From the NCBI GenBank assembly GCA_028696805.1, contig JAQVGI010000008.1, positions 1-40,482 of the forward strand: DNA of 40,482 bases, given 5' to 3'. The notes under the pieces are model-generated. The model was not told the origin of the DNA. It saw only the letters and a list, made by a program, of their open reading frames with translations, and did no database searches. The position numbers and the translations under genes were made by a program. This DNA is from Alphaproteobacteria bacterium (GTDB lineage: Bacteria > Pseudomonadota > Alphaproteobacteria > CAAHEQ01 > UBA3637). Every line of letters begins with the position of its first letter. Within the stretch, counting starts at the first letter, position 1. Below, one piece after another: positions 1 to 7,968 of this stretch.

Positions 1-471
1 CGTTTCTTCCGTTGCCGGCTCGGCCTGTTCCGGCGCTTCTTCCGCCGGCGCTTCGGACGCTTCCGGATTAGCTGCCGCAGGGGGAGCTCCTGCCGCCGTT
101 GCCGGCGCGTTTTTCCGCTGCTCGTCCAGCTTCTGCTGCACCTGCGCGACGACCTCTGCGCCGGGCGCGCCGAAAAACGCCAGCCAATGCTCCAGCACCG
201 GGATGCGCTCCTCGATCTCCGCCGGATCCAGCGGCTCCGGCTGCATCAGGTAATTCTGCGCCTCGTTCCACGCCGTCAGCGCGGCGTGATAATTGAACGC
301 GTGCATCAGCTTTTCGCGATACAGCGGCGGGATGTCCGTCATGTCCTGCAGGATCGTGTCCGTCCAGTTGGGGCCGAATTCCTGCTCGGCGGCCGCGACG
401 AATTTTTCCAGCTGTTCCGGCTCGCCGTTATAGGGTTCCAAGACGTTCAGGACATTTTGAATATTTGCCAT
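1..471 (-). CDS. Unknown acidic, Pro/Ala-rich protein (C-terminus beyond window)
   Basis: Open frame of 157 codons from an ATG at 471 with no stop before the window edge, so the C-terminus is missing. I do not recognise it. The first 110 or so residues look like a soluble helical domain (MANIQNVLNVLEPYNGEPEQ at the start, rich in Trp, Tyr and Phe). From about residue 122 it becomes Ala/Pro/Glu-rich and probably disordered. It starts 3 bases after the TGA of the next gene upstream (475-1224), so the two are likely co-translated. Its place at the end of the VirB6-like operon suggests a linked role, but no motif shows one. Confidence 0.75.
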   Translation of the reverse strand, partial: MANIQNVLNVLEPYNGEPEQLEKFVAAAEQEFGPNWTDTILQDMTDIPPLYREKLMHAFNYHAALTAWNEAQNYLMQPEPLDPAEIEERIPVLEHWLAFFGAPGAEVVAQVQQKLDEQRKNAPATAAGAPPAAANPEASEAPAEEAPEQAEPATEET

Positions 472-474
472 AGG

Positions 475-1224
475 TCATCCTTTGTGCGTGAGAGGGGGGA
501 GCGGCCGGGCGGGCGCCGCGCCTTTGGACGGGACGAAAGCGGAAGCCGGCGTTCCGGCGGTTGCCCGCTTGGGGACGGGCGGGGCCTGGACGGCTTTTTC
601 CTCCTCGATCACATCCGAGTAGGGAATGTTTTCCGCCATGAAATCCGGCGCCGCCGGCTGCGGCCGCCGGACCGGTTGCGCCGGCGAATCGCAGGGCAGC
701 TGCTGCAGGACGCCCGCCAGCATCTGCGTCTGCGCCTGTATCAGTTTTTCCAGCGTCGCCAGCGTCGTCCGCTGGTGCGCGGCCTGCAGTTTTTCGAAGT
801 TTTCCTGCAGCGCCTTGATGTCGTGGGCCAGCATTTCCGGCACTGCGCCCGCCGGCGCCGCAACCGGTGCCGCCGGACCGGCCGGCAGGGCGGTTTCTTC
901 CGACGGATCGGGCAGGTATCCGGCGCTTTCTTTCTTGTCCGAAGAGTTGTCCGCCTGCTGCGCCGGCGCCGTCTTGGCCCGGACGAAGTCGGCGTATTGG
1001 CGCACGATGTTCCCTCCTTGCAAGTCGTTGATCGTCCGCTGGATATCCGACGAGGCTTCCAGCAGCTGCCTATTGAAGGTTTCCAAAAACGCCGGCGGAA
1101 AATCGTTCAGGTGATGGTAGAGGTTCACCAGCTTCTGGGCATGGCGGATCACGCCGCCGATTTGTTCCTCTTTGGTGGCGGTAAAGGCGCTCAAAAGCGA
1201 ATTGTTCGGTGCTTGCTCGGCCAT
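475..1224 (-). CDS. Unknown protein with helical N-terminus and Pro/Ala-rich C-terminus
   Basis: 249 residues, not recognised. Residues 1 to about 85 look helical and soluble. The middle (about 85-140) is low complexity with Pro/Ala and an acidic Asp/Glu/Lys patch. A short second helical stretch (about 140-185, rich in Gln, Leu and Lys) could form a coiled coil, and the tail is again Pro/Ala-rich. There is no signal peptide or membrane segment. It starts 9 bases after the stop of the XRE regulator and ends 3 bases before the next gene. The architecture resembles the gene at 8665-9549 (both begin MAEQ and carry Pro/Ala linkers), but I see no clear sequence homology. Confidence 0.75.
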   Translation of the reverse strand: MAEQAPNNSLLSAFTATKEEQIGGVIRHAQKLVNLYHHLNDFPPAFLETFNRQLLEASSDIQRTINDLQGGNIVRQYADFVRAKTAPAQQADNSSDKKESAGYLPDPSEETALPAGPAAPVAAPAGAVPEMLAHDIKALQENFEKLQAAHQRTTLATLEKLIQAQTQMLAGVLQQLPCDSPAQPVRRPQPAAPDFMAENIPYSDVIEEEKAVQAPPVPKRATAGTPASAFVPSKGAAPARPLPPLTHKG

Positions 1225-1233
1225 TGTTCCCCT

Positions 1234-2130
1234 TTACGGCATGTGGATGAAGACGATTTTTTGAGCGCCCGGCGGCACCGCTCCGGCGCATAGGCGCAGG
1301 CTTCCGTCGTTTGGCGCGACGCACAAATCTCCCGGCTGCGGCCGTGCGTTCGGCGCGATGACGGCGACGGCCCGCGCGGGGATGATGCCCTGGGGCGTCA
1401 GGAAACGCACGGCATACGCGTCCGCATCGGCGCAGGAAGCGGGGCAGCCGGCGGCGCCGTCGGGATTGTTTCTGTCCAGGGCCAGCCGTCCGTCCCGGAT
1501 CGTTCCGCAAATCGGCACGGCGCGCTCCGCCGGTTGCTGCGGGCGGTCCAGGCTGATGGGCAGGTCGTTGTAGCCGCCCTTGAAGGCGTAGATGCCCGAT
1601 TTGATTTCGCCTTTCAGATCGTCCAGCGCGCCGGACATGTCCAGCTCGTAGATTTTCAGCTGCAGGTCCGTCTCGCTCATCCCCAGCGCGCGGGCGATGG
1701 CGGCGAATGTTTTTTCATCCACTTCGCGCTGGCCCATCTCGATGCGGTGGTAGACCGCCAGCGATATTTTCGCATGCTGCGCGACCATCGCCAGCGTCAG
1801 CTTTTTCTGCCCGCGGATATACCGCAGCCCGACCCCCAGCGTCTTGAACCCGCTGCCCGCGTTGATGCCGTGGCGGCGCTCCTGCTCGCTTTTCCAGGCG
1901 CGGATGACCTCGGGCTGGGACGCGCGCTCCGTCACCAGCAAGGATTCGACCGGGCAGCGCAGCAGATCCGACACGACCTTCAGCTGATGCTCGTCTAGCC
2001 GGCGGTATCCTTTCTCGATTTTGCTGATTGCGGAAATGCTCAAACGCAGCCTGTCGGCCAGGACCTGCATCGAAACGCCCGTCCGCCGCCGCGCCATCCT
2101 GATTTGATTTGGGAAAACGATTTCTTCCAT
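1234..2130 (-). CDS. Transcription regulator with two XRE-type HTH domains and an S24-like tail
   Basis: 298 residues from the ATG at 2130, chosen because a GAGGGGGG Shine-Dalgarno lies just upstream. An in-frame ATG at 2187 would put promoter-like AT-rich DNA inside the gene. Residues 7-62 form one helix-turn-helix of the Cro/CI type (VLADRLRLSISAISKIEKG). A second lies at about 95-150 (VAQHAKISLAVYHRIEMGQ). The last 100 residues resemble the beta-rich sensor fold of LexA/S24 repressors (AYAVRF, then PQPGDLCV), but I see no catalytic Ser/Lys pair. It sits between the VirB6-like genes and two unknown genes and probably regulates this island. Two HTH domains in one chain is unusual for the class. 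Confidence 0.8.
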   Translation of the reverse strand: MEEIVFPNQIRMARRRTGVSMQVLADRLRLSISAISKIEKGYRRLDEHQLKVVSDLLRCPVESLLVTERASQPEVIRAWKSEQERRHGINAGSGFKTLGVGLRYIRGQKKLTLAMVAQHAKISLAVYHRIEMGQREVDEKTFAAIARALGMSETDLQLKIYELDMSGALDDLKGEIKSGIYAFKGGYNDLPISLDRPQQPAERAVPICGTIRDGRLALDRNNPDGAAGCPASCADADAYAVRFLTPQGIIPARAVAVIAPNARPQPGDLCVAPNDGSLRLCAGAVPPGAQKIVFIHMP

Positions 2131-2151
2131 GGTGCCCCCCTCGATGGTTCC

Positions 2152-2180
2152 AATATATACTAAAAAAAAAGTTTTTGAAA
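2152..2180 (-). promoter_or_regulatory. Possible promoter for the XRE regulator
   Basis: Read leftward, TTTCAA is followed after 17 bases by TATATT, upstream of the start at 2130. The gap 2131-2258 is very AT-rich beside GC-rich genes and also holds A7-CGGGC-T7 (2192-2210). The -35 match is weak. Confidence 0.4.
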
Positions 2181-2258
2181 TAGACAAAATGAAAAAAACG
2201 GGCTTTTTTTGTCGAATTCCGGGCCGCGGGCGGGAACGGGTCGTCCGCCGCCGCCCGA

Positions 2259-4292
2259 TCAGCCCTTGATGACTTTTTTGGTGATCTTCATCGTGGCCTT
2301 TCCGCCTTTCTGGGCGAGGCCGCCCGACCCCTGCGCGACGCCCGTCGCCGCGCCGGAAGCCGTGCCGTCGTAAACGCCGCTGACGCCGGCGAAATCCCGG
2401 ACGATTTTGGATCCGGCGCGGACGACCTTGATGCCGAAAATCGCCATCGCGGTGACGAACATGAAGATGAAGAACCCGCTGCCGGTATTGTTGCCGGACA
2501 CGATGTCATAGAGGTTCGGCGTGTAATTGTTCGTGCGGGGGGCCAGGACAGCCTGTATCAGCGCGTCGCTGCCGGCGGGGATGATCGCGTTGAACAGCGC
2601 CAGCAGGAACCCCATGCCGATGGCGAGGCCCAGCAGCCCGACCAGCGTGTTCAAAAACAGGTTCCACGCATGGATCGTATATTGGCGGCTGATCGGAAAG
2701 GCGAACGCGGCGATCCAGAACGGCGTCAGCACGACGACGAACCCCAGATTCAAGAACAGGTCGATCAGATCGAACGCGACGAAGCAGGCCAGGATCGTGA
2801 ACGTGATTACCAGCGCCGCCCCCAGCAGGAACATCCCGATGGGCCGCGGAAAAATGCCGAAGTTGATCAGCGGCAGCGCGATTCCCGTCCTGTTCGCCCA
2901 CGCATAGGAAACCATCGACTGCCCGATCGCGCGCCAGGGGCTGGTCTGCTTGTAGATTTTGCACGACGTGCAGAGCAGCGACGCCTTCGCCGCGTTGTCC
3001 AGGAACACGACGGAGGCCGCGTCCCCGGGAGACAGCGCCGTCCGCCCGCCCGTCCGCGCCCGCGAAACATATTCCAGCTTCGCCGCGTCGCAGTAATTGT
3101 CGCAGTTCTTCAATTCGGCCAGCTGCTGCTGGTCGGCGAGCGTCGCGGATCCGCCGGCGTCGGCGATGGCGACGATTTTGTTCGTCAGGTTCATCGTGAT
3201 GCCGATGAAGGGGGAGACCACCGTTTCGAAAAAATCGGCGATCGGCGCCTGCAGGAATATCGCCATCATGATCACGGCGATCAGGCGGGTCATCAGCTCC
3301 TGCAGGAAGGAGGTGCCGCCGTCGCCGATCTTCTTCGTGAACCACAGGGTGAACTTGACGACGATCCAGAACAGGAATCCGATCAGCATCACGCTCAACG
3401 CCATGTTGCGGATCGTCGTTTCGGTATAGTAGGTCAGCTTTTCGATGGATGTGATCAGCAGCAGGATCAGGTTGCACGGCCAGCACGAGCCCTGCTCTTC
3501 GGTCAGGATTTGCCGGACGGTCCGGATTTTGGAGGAAGCGTTGAGCTGGCGCCACTGCTCCACCTTGCGGATGAAGCCGTTGGCGCAGTCGCACGAATCC
3601 CGCACATTGGCCTGCTCGTTCGCCGACAGCAGGTCGCATTTGGCCAGCACGGCCTGCGCGACGATGATCGTGTTGGCGTCCGGCTCGCCCTTGCCGCGCG
3701 GGTCGAACTGGTCGCGGGCCGAGCAGGTCTGGCCGCCGTATTGCGTGATTTCGGATGTGATCTGGTTCAAGAGCTGGGAGCCCTGGGTGCTGGCGAGGCT
3801 TGCCGTCGGGATGGTGGCGGCGGGCGCGGAGCTTTGGGCGAGCTTGTCCAGCATACCCCGGTCATGCGATGCCGCGCCGCGGCCCGTGATGCTCGGCCAG
3901 TATTTGTCGTCGCCGGTCTGTGCCTGGCTTGTCCCCGGCTGCGCGTCCGTCGGCTTCAAAGAACTTATCTTATCCAGCGTTCCCGCGTCGTGCGTCTGCG
4001 TGCGGGTCTTGATGTCCTCCCAGAACTTGTCGTCCATGGTCTGCGCCTGCGCCGCCGCGCCGATGCCGACGAAAACGAACAGCATGCAGAAAAAGAAAGC
4101 GCGGCGGTGCTTCCACAGGTAATGCCCGATGAAGCCCAGCAGCGCGGCGATGCCGGCGCCGACGATAAGCATCAGGACAAAAACCGCCCCTTGTATTTTC
4201 GGGCTTTGCCATGCGTCGGGCAGGAACGACAGCCCGATGATTATCAGAGCGAGCAGGGCGGTTTGCATCAAAATTCCGAGGAGGCGCGTCAT
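2259..4292 (-). CDS. VirB6/TrbL-like membrane protein 1 with duplicated N-terminal motif
   Basis: 677 residues. The N-terminus has two membrane segments (about 5-25, 34-57) and a third hydrophobic stretch (66-84) ending AAAQAQ, which looks like a signal-peptidase site. Then comes a duplicated unit: DDKFW at 87 with HDAGTLDK at 101, and DDKYW at 128 with HDRGMLDK at 143. A Cys-rich region precedes CWPC (270-273), and six or so membrane spans follow to about 630, matching the polytopic core of VirB6/TrbL, the inner-membrane channel of type IV secretion. The basic C-terminus is probably cytoplasmic. The ATG overlaps the stop of the gene at 4289-5566 by 4 bases (ATGA), so translation is coupled. 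The VirB6 call rests on topology, tandem arrangement and overall pattern. Confidence 0.7.
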   Translation of the reverse strand: MTRLLGILMQTALLALIIIGLSFLPDAWQSPKIQGAVFVLMLIVGAGIAALLGFIGHYLWKHRRAFFFCMLFVFVGIGAAAQAQTMDDKFWEDIKTRTQTHDAGTLDKISSLKPTDAQPGTSQAQTGDDKYWPSITGRGAASHDRGMLDKLAQSSAPAATIPTASLASTQGSQLLNQITSEITQYGGQTCSARDQFDPRGKGEPDANTIIVAQAVLAKCDLLSANEQANVRDSCDCANGFIRKVEQWRQLNASSKIRTVRQILTEEQGSCWPCNLILLLITSIEKLTYYTETTIRNMALSVMLIGFLFWIVVKFTLWFTKKIGDGGTSFLQELMTRLIAVIMMAIFLQAPIADFFETVVSPFIGITMNLTNKIVAIADAGGSATLADQQQLAELKNCDNYCDAAKLEYVSRARTGGRTALSPGDAASVVFLDNAAKASLLCTSCKIYKQTSPWRAIGQSMVSYAWANRTGIALPLINFGIFPRPIGMFLLGAALVITFTILACFVAFDLIDLFLNLGFVVVLTPFWIAAFAFPISRQYTIHAWNLFLNTLVGLLGLAIGMGFLLALFNAIIPAGSDALIQAVLAPRTNNYTPNLYDIVSGNNTGSGFFIFMFVTAMAIFGIKVVRAGSKIVRDFAGVSGVYDGTASGAATGVAQGSGGLAQKGGKATMKITKKVIKG

Positions 4293-5566
4293 TTTTTATC
4301 CGCCCCCGTCGCCTGGCTGGCCAGGTCTTCGGCGCCGCTGGCCATCATCCGGCTGCCGACGCCTGCGCCGACGCCGGTGGCCGCCATCGCCGCGCCCGCG
4401 ACGACCCGGACGCCCGACTTGATCGCCCGCACCATGCCGGTCAGGCTGGATGTCGCGCCGCCGCCGCCGAACTTTCCGGATATCTTCGGAATGTTGTATG
4501 TCAGGCGGTTGAAGACGAACAGCAGGAACAGGAAGGCGATGAAGGTGTTGCTCATGTTGTTCACGTCCTTGGCCAGCTGGGAATCCGTCGTGTGCCGCGT
4601 CGCGCTGAGCAGGCCGGGCGAGAACTGGTCGGTGTAGGCGACGATGACGGAGATCACCAGCCCGATGAATATGCAGGTGAACAGGACGTCGAACATGGAC
4701 ACCAGGACGCCCTTGATGATGACGCCGATCGGCCTTTTCAGAAAGTCGTTCGGAAAGACCCAGCCGACCAGCGCCAGCGGCGTCAAAATCAGCAGGCATC
4801 CGAGCCGCACGAACGAATCCGCGAACAGCAGCGGCAGGATCAGCGACATGACGAAGAACATATAGATGACATACAGCCCGATGAAGAACCCGAACACGCC
4901 GGTGTCGACCATGACCGAAATGCCCAGCCCCGTCCCGGCGCGCAGCAGGACGAACAGGCGGTAGATAATGTCCTGAATGTAAATCGGCGTGTCGCCCAGC
5001 AGCGAATTGGAAGCCTGCGCGTTCATCGAAATACCGGTCGCGCCGACGCTGATCAGCCCGTTGATGGTTTCGGGCGAACGCATGTATTGCGCGATGCTTT
5101 CGTCCGTGGTCAGGAATGTCCGCGACACATCCGTGAACATCAGCAGGACGGGCTGGACGAACGCCTCGCCGAGGAGGGAGATGAACAGCTGCGCGTTGGA
5201 CAGGAAGGCCGCCACGATGATCGCCTTGCCCAGCGTGACCATCAGCGCGCTGATGAATTCATGGACGTCCGGGGTCTTGAAGGAGCCGGCGAACTTGATC
5301 ACCCGGAATGCCAGCCAGAACAGCAGCCCGACGCCCAGAAACACGAGGGAGGCCTCCGCCACCATCGTGATCGTCGCTTCCAGCGTCTTGTCGATCGCCT
5401 GCAATACGACGCCGTATATCGCGCACGGCCAGCAATTTTCGATGCGGTTGGTCCAATCGGCGGCGTTGTATTGCGGCGCCATGTTGCAGCCGGATACCAG
5501 CAGCGTCCCGAGGACGACGACGCAGGCTTTCCATAAGCTGCCGAATATGTTCCGCGGACGCCTCAT
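4289..5566 (-). CDS. VirB6/TrbL-like membrane protein 2, probable lipoprotein
   Basis: 425 residues. Residues 1-27 form a lipoprotein signal: basic MRRPR, a hydrophobic core and the lipobox LVSGC with Cys27. CWPC follows at 45-48 and leads straight into a long amphipathic/membrane helix, as in the two neighbours. Six or more membrane spans follow to about residue 375; the Gly/Ala-rich basic tail is probably cytoplasmic. Known family: VirB6/TrbL inner-membrane subunits of type IV secretion; a lipobox is not a usual feature. It starts 6 bases after the stop of the gene at 5573 and overlaps the next by 4, so the three genes form one operon. It is the shortest and lacks both the N-terminal duplication and the long tail. 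Confidence 0.7.
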   Translation of the reverse strand: MRRPRNIFGSLWKACVVVLGTLLVSGCNMAPQYNAADWTNRIENCWPCAIYGVVLQAIDKTLEATITMVAEASLVFLGVGLLFWLAFRVIKFAGSFKTPDVHEFISALMVTLGKAIIVAAFLSNAQLFISLLGEAFVQPVLLMFTDVSRTFLTTDESIAQYMRSPETINGLISVGATGISMNAQASNSLLGDTPIYIQDIIYRLFVLLRAGTGLGISVMVDTGVFGFFIGLYVIYMFFVMSLILPLLFADSFVRLGCLLILTPLALVGWVFPNDFLKRPIGVIIKGVLVSMFDVLFTCIFIGLVISVIVAYTDQFSPGLLSATRHTTDSQLAKDVNNMSNTFIAFLFLLFVFNRLTYNIPKISGKFGGGGATSSLTGMVRAIKSGVRVVAGAAMAATGVGAGVGSRMMASGAEDLASQATGADKK

Positions 5567-5572
5567 CGTTTC

Positions 5573-7852
5573 TCAAGGTCCTTTTTTCGGAAGGCCGCCG
5601 GAGCCTGCGCGCTCCAGCATTTCGCCCATCGTGTCCATGCGGTTGTTGCCGAAATGGTCGCGCGTGTCGTCGTCCTTGGACATCATGCGCTGTCCCTTGG
5701 CGTTGAAGCGGATGTCCGAAATGCCCTCGTTGTTGAAGTTCCGGACGAGTTTCGAGTTGTCCGCGTTGGTCGTGACGACCTGATTCAGGTTGCGCTGGGC
5801 GTCATACGCGAACGTCGCCGTCGTCGTGCCTGTCGCCGTGCCGGTCGAATCGAACGTGTCCGTCTGTTCGCGCGTGGACTGCCATTTGTTCGTCGCGGCG
5901 TTGATGCTGCCGGTCGCGACGGCGCGCGAGGCGATAGTGATGCCGTCGGCGTGGAAGTTTTCCGTGACGCGCTGGCCGGTGGCATTGATGTCCTGGTGGT
6001 ATATCAGCCGGCCGCTGGCCGTGTCCCGCCGCTCGATCTTGTTGCCGAGTTTCGTTTCCGTCGTTCCGTTGGTATTATTCTGCGTATAACCGCGCGGGTT
6101 ATAGGTGCGCGTGCCGATGACATTGCCGTGCGCGTCCTTGATTTCGGACATGTTGCCCAATGTGTTCGTTCCCGGAACGTATGACCTGAACTCCTTCTGC
6201 ATGAGGCCGGTTTTCGCGTCGTAGGTCTCGGTGATCTCCTGCTTGACGCCGGCGGCGTTTTCCGCGTCGTATGTCGCGGTCATGCCGGTGTCGGTCGTCT
6301 GGAACTTCTTCTCTATCTTGTCGCGCGGATCGATGGCCGCGAACTTGCCGTCGTGCGCCGTTTTCCGCGCCGCCGCGAACGCCTGGTTCCGGCCGGTGTC
6401 TCCGCCCTGGAAGCCGGCCGCCCGCGCCACGCGCGCCGCAGTCGCCTTAACGCCGAAGGTGTTTTTGGCCGCGCTTCGGGTCACCTGGGCGGCGTGCTTC
6501 GCGTGCTCGCCGATATGCGTGTATTTTTCGTCCAGCTTCTTGACGCCCTTGGCCGCGACCTTGGCGGCCGGCTTGACGATGCGCTGGGTGGCGTTGACCG
6601 CGCCGCTGACAGCCGTCTTGTTCATGCCCAGCTCCATGCCGCCGCCGCCGAAAGATTGCGCCAAAGACTGCGCGGATCCGAGCATGCTGAACGACAGCCA
6701 GCCCATCGCCATCGTGATGAACAGGCTTTTGCCGCTGAACCCGATGAGATCCGCGGCCGGCCCCGATCGGCCTTCCAGCAGCAGTTGGAACAGCTGCTCG
6801 CGGTTGGGAATCGCCGAGTTCATCGCGACGATCACGAACGATATCACGACCGACAGGCACAGGAACAAGATGATGCTGCCGATGAATTTATCCCAGGCTT
6901 TCTTGGTGTAGCCGGATGTCTGCGGAAAAACCCACAGGACGATCCAAAACGGCATCAGAGCCAACACGAACCCCAGCCCGATGATGGCGTCAAACAGCTT
7001 GAACGGAAAAGACAGGAAGAGGGCGAAGAAGCTGAACCAGACCGCGAGGCCGATCAGCAGCATCGAAAAATTGGGAATCCCCCACGATCCGGCCGTCAGC
7101 GAGGCCTTCATCAGCGTCGCGCCGGTCGCCATGCCGACGCCGAGCGACGAGCTGACCGTTCCCATCCAGCAGAGGATGGAGTTGATTTCCCTACCGGTCA
7201 AAGCGCTTTTGTCCAGCTGGGCGTAATCGGCGTTCTGCATCCGGAACGGGCAGCTGTCGGGATCCAGCCCGGACGCCGCCTTCGACGATCCGCTACCGGG
7301 CGCGGCCGCGCCTGCGGCGGCGGCGTTGGCGATCGCCTGCGGATCCTGTCCGGCCTGGATGATCTGCATCGTCGTCGAATCCATTGTCGATTGCAGGATG
7401 CGGGTGGACAAATCCATCCCGATGTCCAGGATGGGATTGAGCAGGGATGCGAACACGACGATCATGTATTTGCCCCCCTCGAATAGCAGAATGCTTGCGA
7501 TGATGCCGCGCCCCAGCGGGCCGGTCAATTCCGGAATCAGGGCGCCTATGTCCACCGCCTGGAAAGAAACGAGGAATTTGCCGATTTTGAAAACGAGGAA
7601 AAACAGCAATCCGACGGACAGCAAGACCAAAAGCGGCCCCGACAATCCCGTCACGGTGTATTTCGTCAGGCTGTTGACGGAAAGCAGGATGGCCTGGAAA
7701 ACGGGGCAGAACCAGCAGATGCTGCTGCCGTCCGTCGCGCCGAAGTAATCGTTCAGCGTTTCTTGGAACTTGGCGTCCTGCGCCCCGGCGGCGGCGGAAA
7801 AGAACAGCGCGATGCACAACAGGACAAGCGCGATCCATTTTTTGGAAATCAT
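5573..7852 (-). CDS. VirB6/TrbL-like membrane protein 3 with YD/Rhs-like C-terminal extension
   Basis: 759 residues. I take the ATG at 7852 because GAAAGGA lies at proper distance; an ATG at 7861 abuts that site. Residues 1-24 are a signal peptide (ends AAAGAQ). CWFC is at 46-49, then a polytopic core (about 55-400) with PFWIVLWVFP matching PFWIAAFAFP in protein 1. A basic linker (420-515) follows. Residues about 520-740 carry irregular repeats in the style of Rhs/YD proteins: YDAKTG, DAHGNVIGTRTYNPRG, FAYDAQRNLNQV. Rickettsiales VirB6 paralogs are known for large extensions, though not with this repeat as far as I know. First gene of the operon. Confidence 0.75.
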   Translation of the reverse strand: MISKKWIALVLLCIALFFSAAAGAQDAKFQETLNDYFGATDGSSICWFCPVFQAILLSVNSLTKYTVTGLSGPLLVLLSVGLLFFLVFKIGKFLVSFQAVDIGALIPELTGPLGRGIIASILLFEGGKYMIVVFASLLNPILDIGMDLSTRILQSTMDSTTMQIIQAGQDPQAIANAAAAGAAAPGSGSSKAASGLDPDSCPFRMQNADYAQLDKSALTGREINSILCWMGTVSSSLGVGMATGATLMKASLTAGSWGIPNFSMLLIGLAVWFSFFALFLSFPFKLFDAIIGLGFVLALMPFWIVLWVFPQTSGYTKKAWDKFIGSIILFLCLSVVISFVIVAMNSAIPNREQLFQLLLEGRSGPAADLIGFSGKSLFITMAMGWLSFSMLGSAQSLAQSFGGGGMELGMNKTAVSGAVNATQRIVKPAAKVAAKGVKKLDEKYTHIGEHAKHAAQVTRSAAKNTFGVKATAARVARAAGFQGGDTGRNQAFAAARKTAHDGKFAAIDPRDKIEKKFQTTDTGMTATYDAENAAGVKQEITETYDAKTGLMQKEFRSYVPGTNTLGNMSEIKDAHGNVIGTRTYNPRGYTQNNTNGTTETKLGNKIERRDTASGRLIYHQDINATGQRVTENFHADGITIASRAVATGSINAATNKWQSTREQTDTFDSTGTATGTTTATFAYDAQRNLNQVVTTNADNSKLVRNFNNEGISDIRFNAKGQRMMSKDDDTRDHFGNNRMDTMGEMLERAGSGGLPKKGP

Positions 7853-7882
7853 CGGAATCATCCTTTCGGTCGAATTGGAGTC

Positions 7883-7911
7883 AGTATGCCATCATTTTTG
7901 ACAAAAAACAA
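7883..7911 (-). promoter_or_regulatory. Likely promoter of the VirB6-like operon
   Basis: Leftward TTGTTT, 17 bases, CATACT, ending about 30 bases before the start at 7852. It overlaps the rightward promoter of the divergent gene, so the two directions may compete. The near-palindrome TTTTTGACAAAAA (7895-7907) lies inside both and is a plausible operator. Confidence 0.45.
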
Positions 7912-7926
7912 ACTTTTTTGTAGAAA
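7898..7926 (+). promoter_or_regulatory. Likely promoter for the gene at 7969
   Basis: A perfect TTGACA (7898-7903) is followed after 17 bases by TAGAAA. A better -10 (TATAAT at 7943-7948) lies downstream, but its best -35 (TTGTAG) is 19 bases away. Either could start transcription toward the ATG at 7969. Confidence 0.55.
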
Positions 7927-7968
7927 ACGCCAAAAAAAGTCTTATAATAAGCGCCAGAGGAACAACCG

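Noticed and set aside
2192-2210. A7-CGGGC-T7 as a terminator of the VirB6-like operon
   Set aside because: The stem is only A-T pairs, so it would be weak. It may simply be part of the AT-rich control region.
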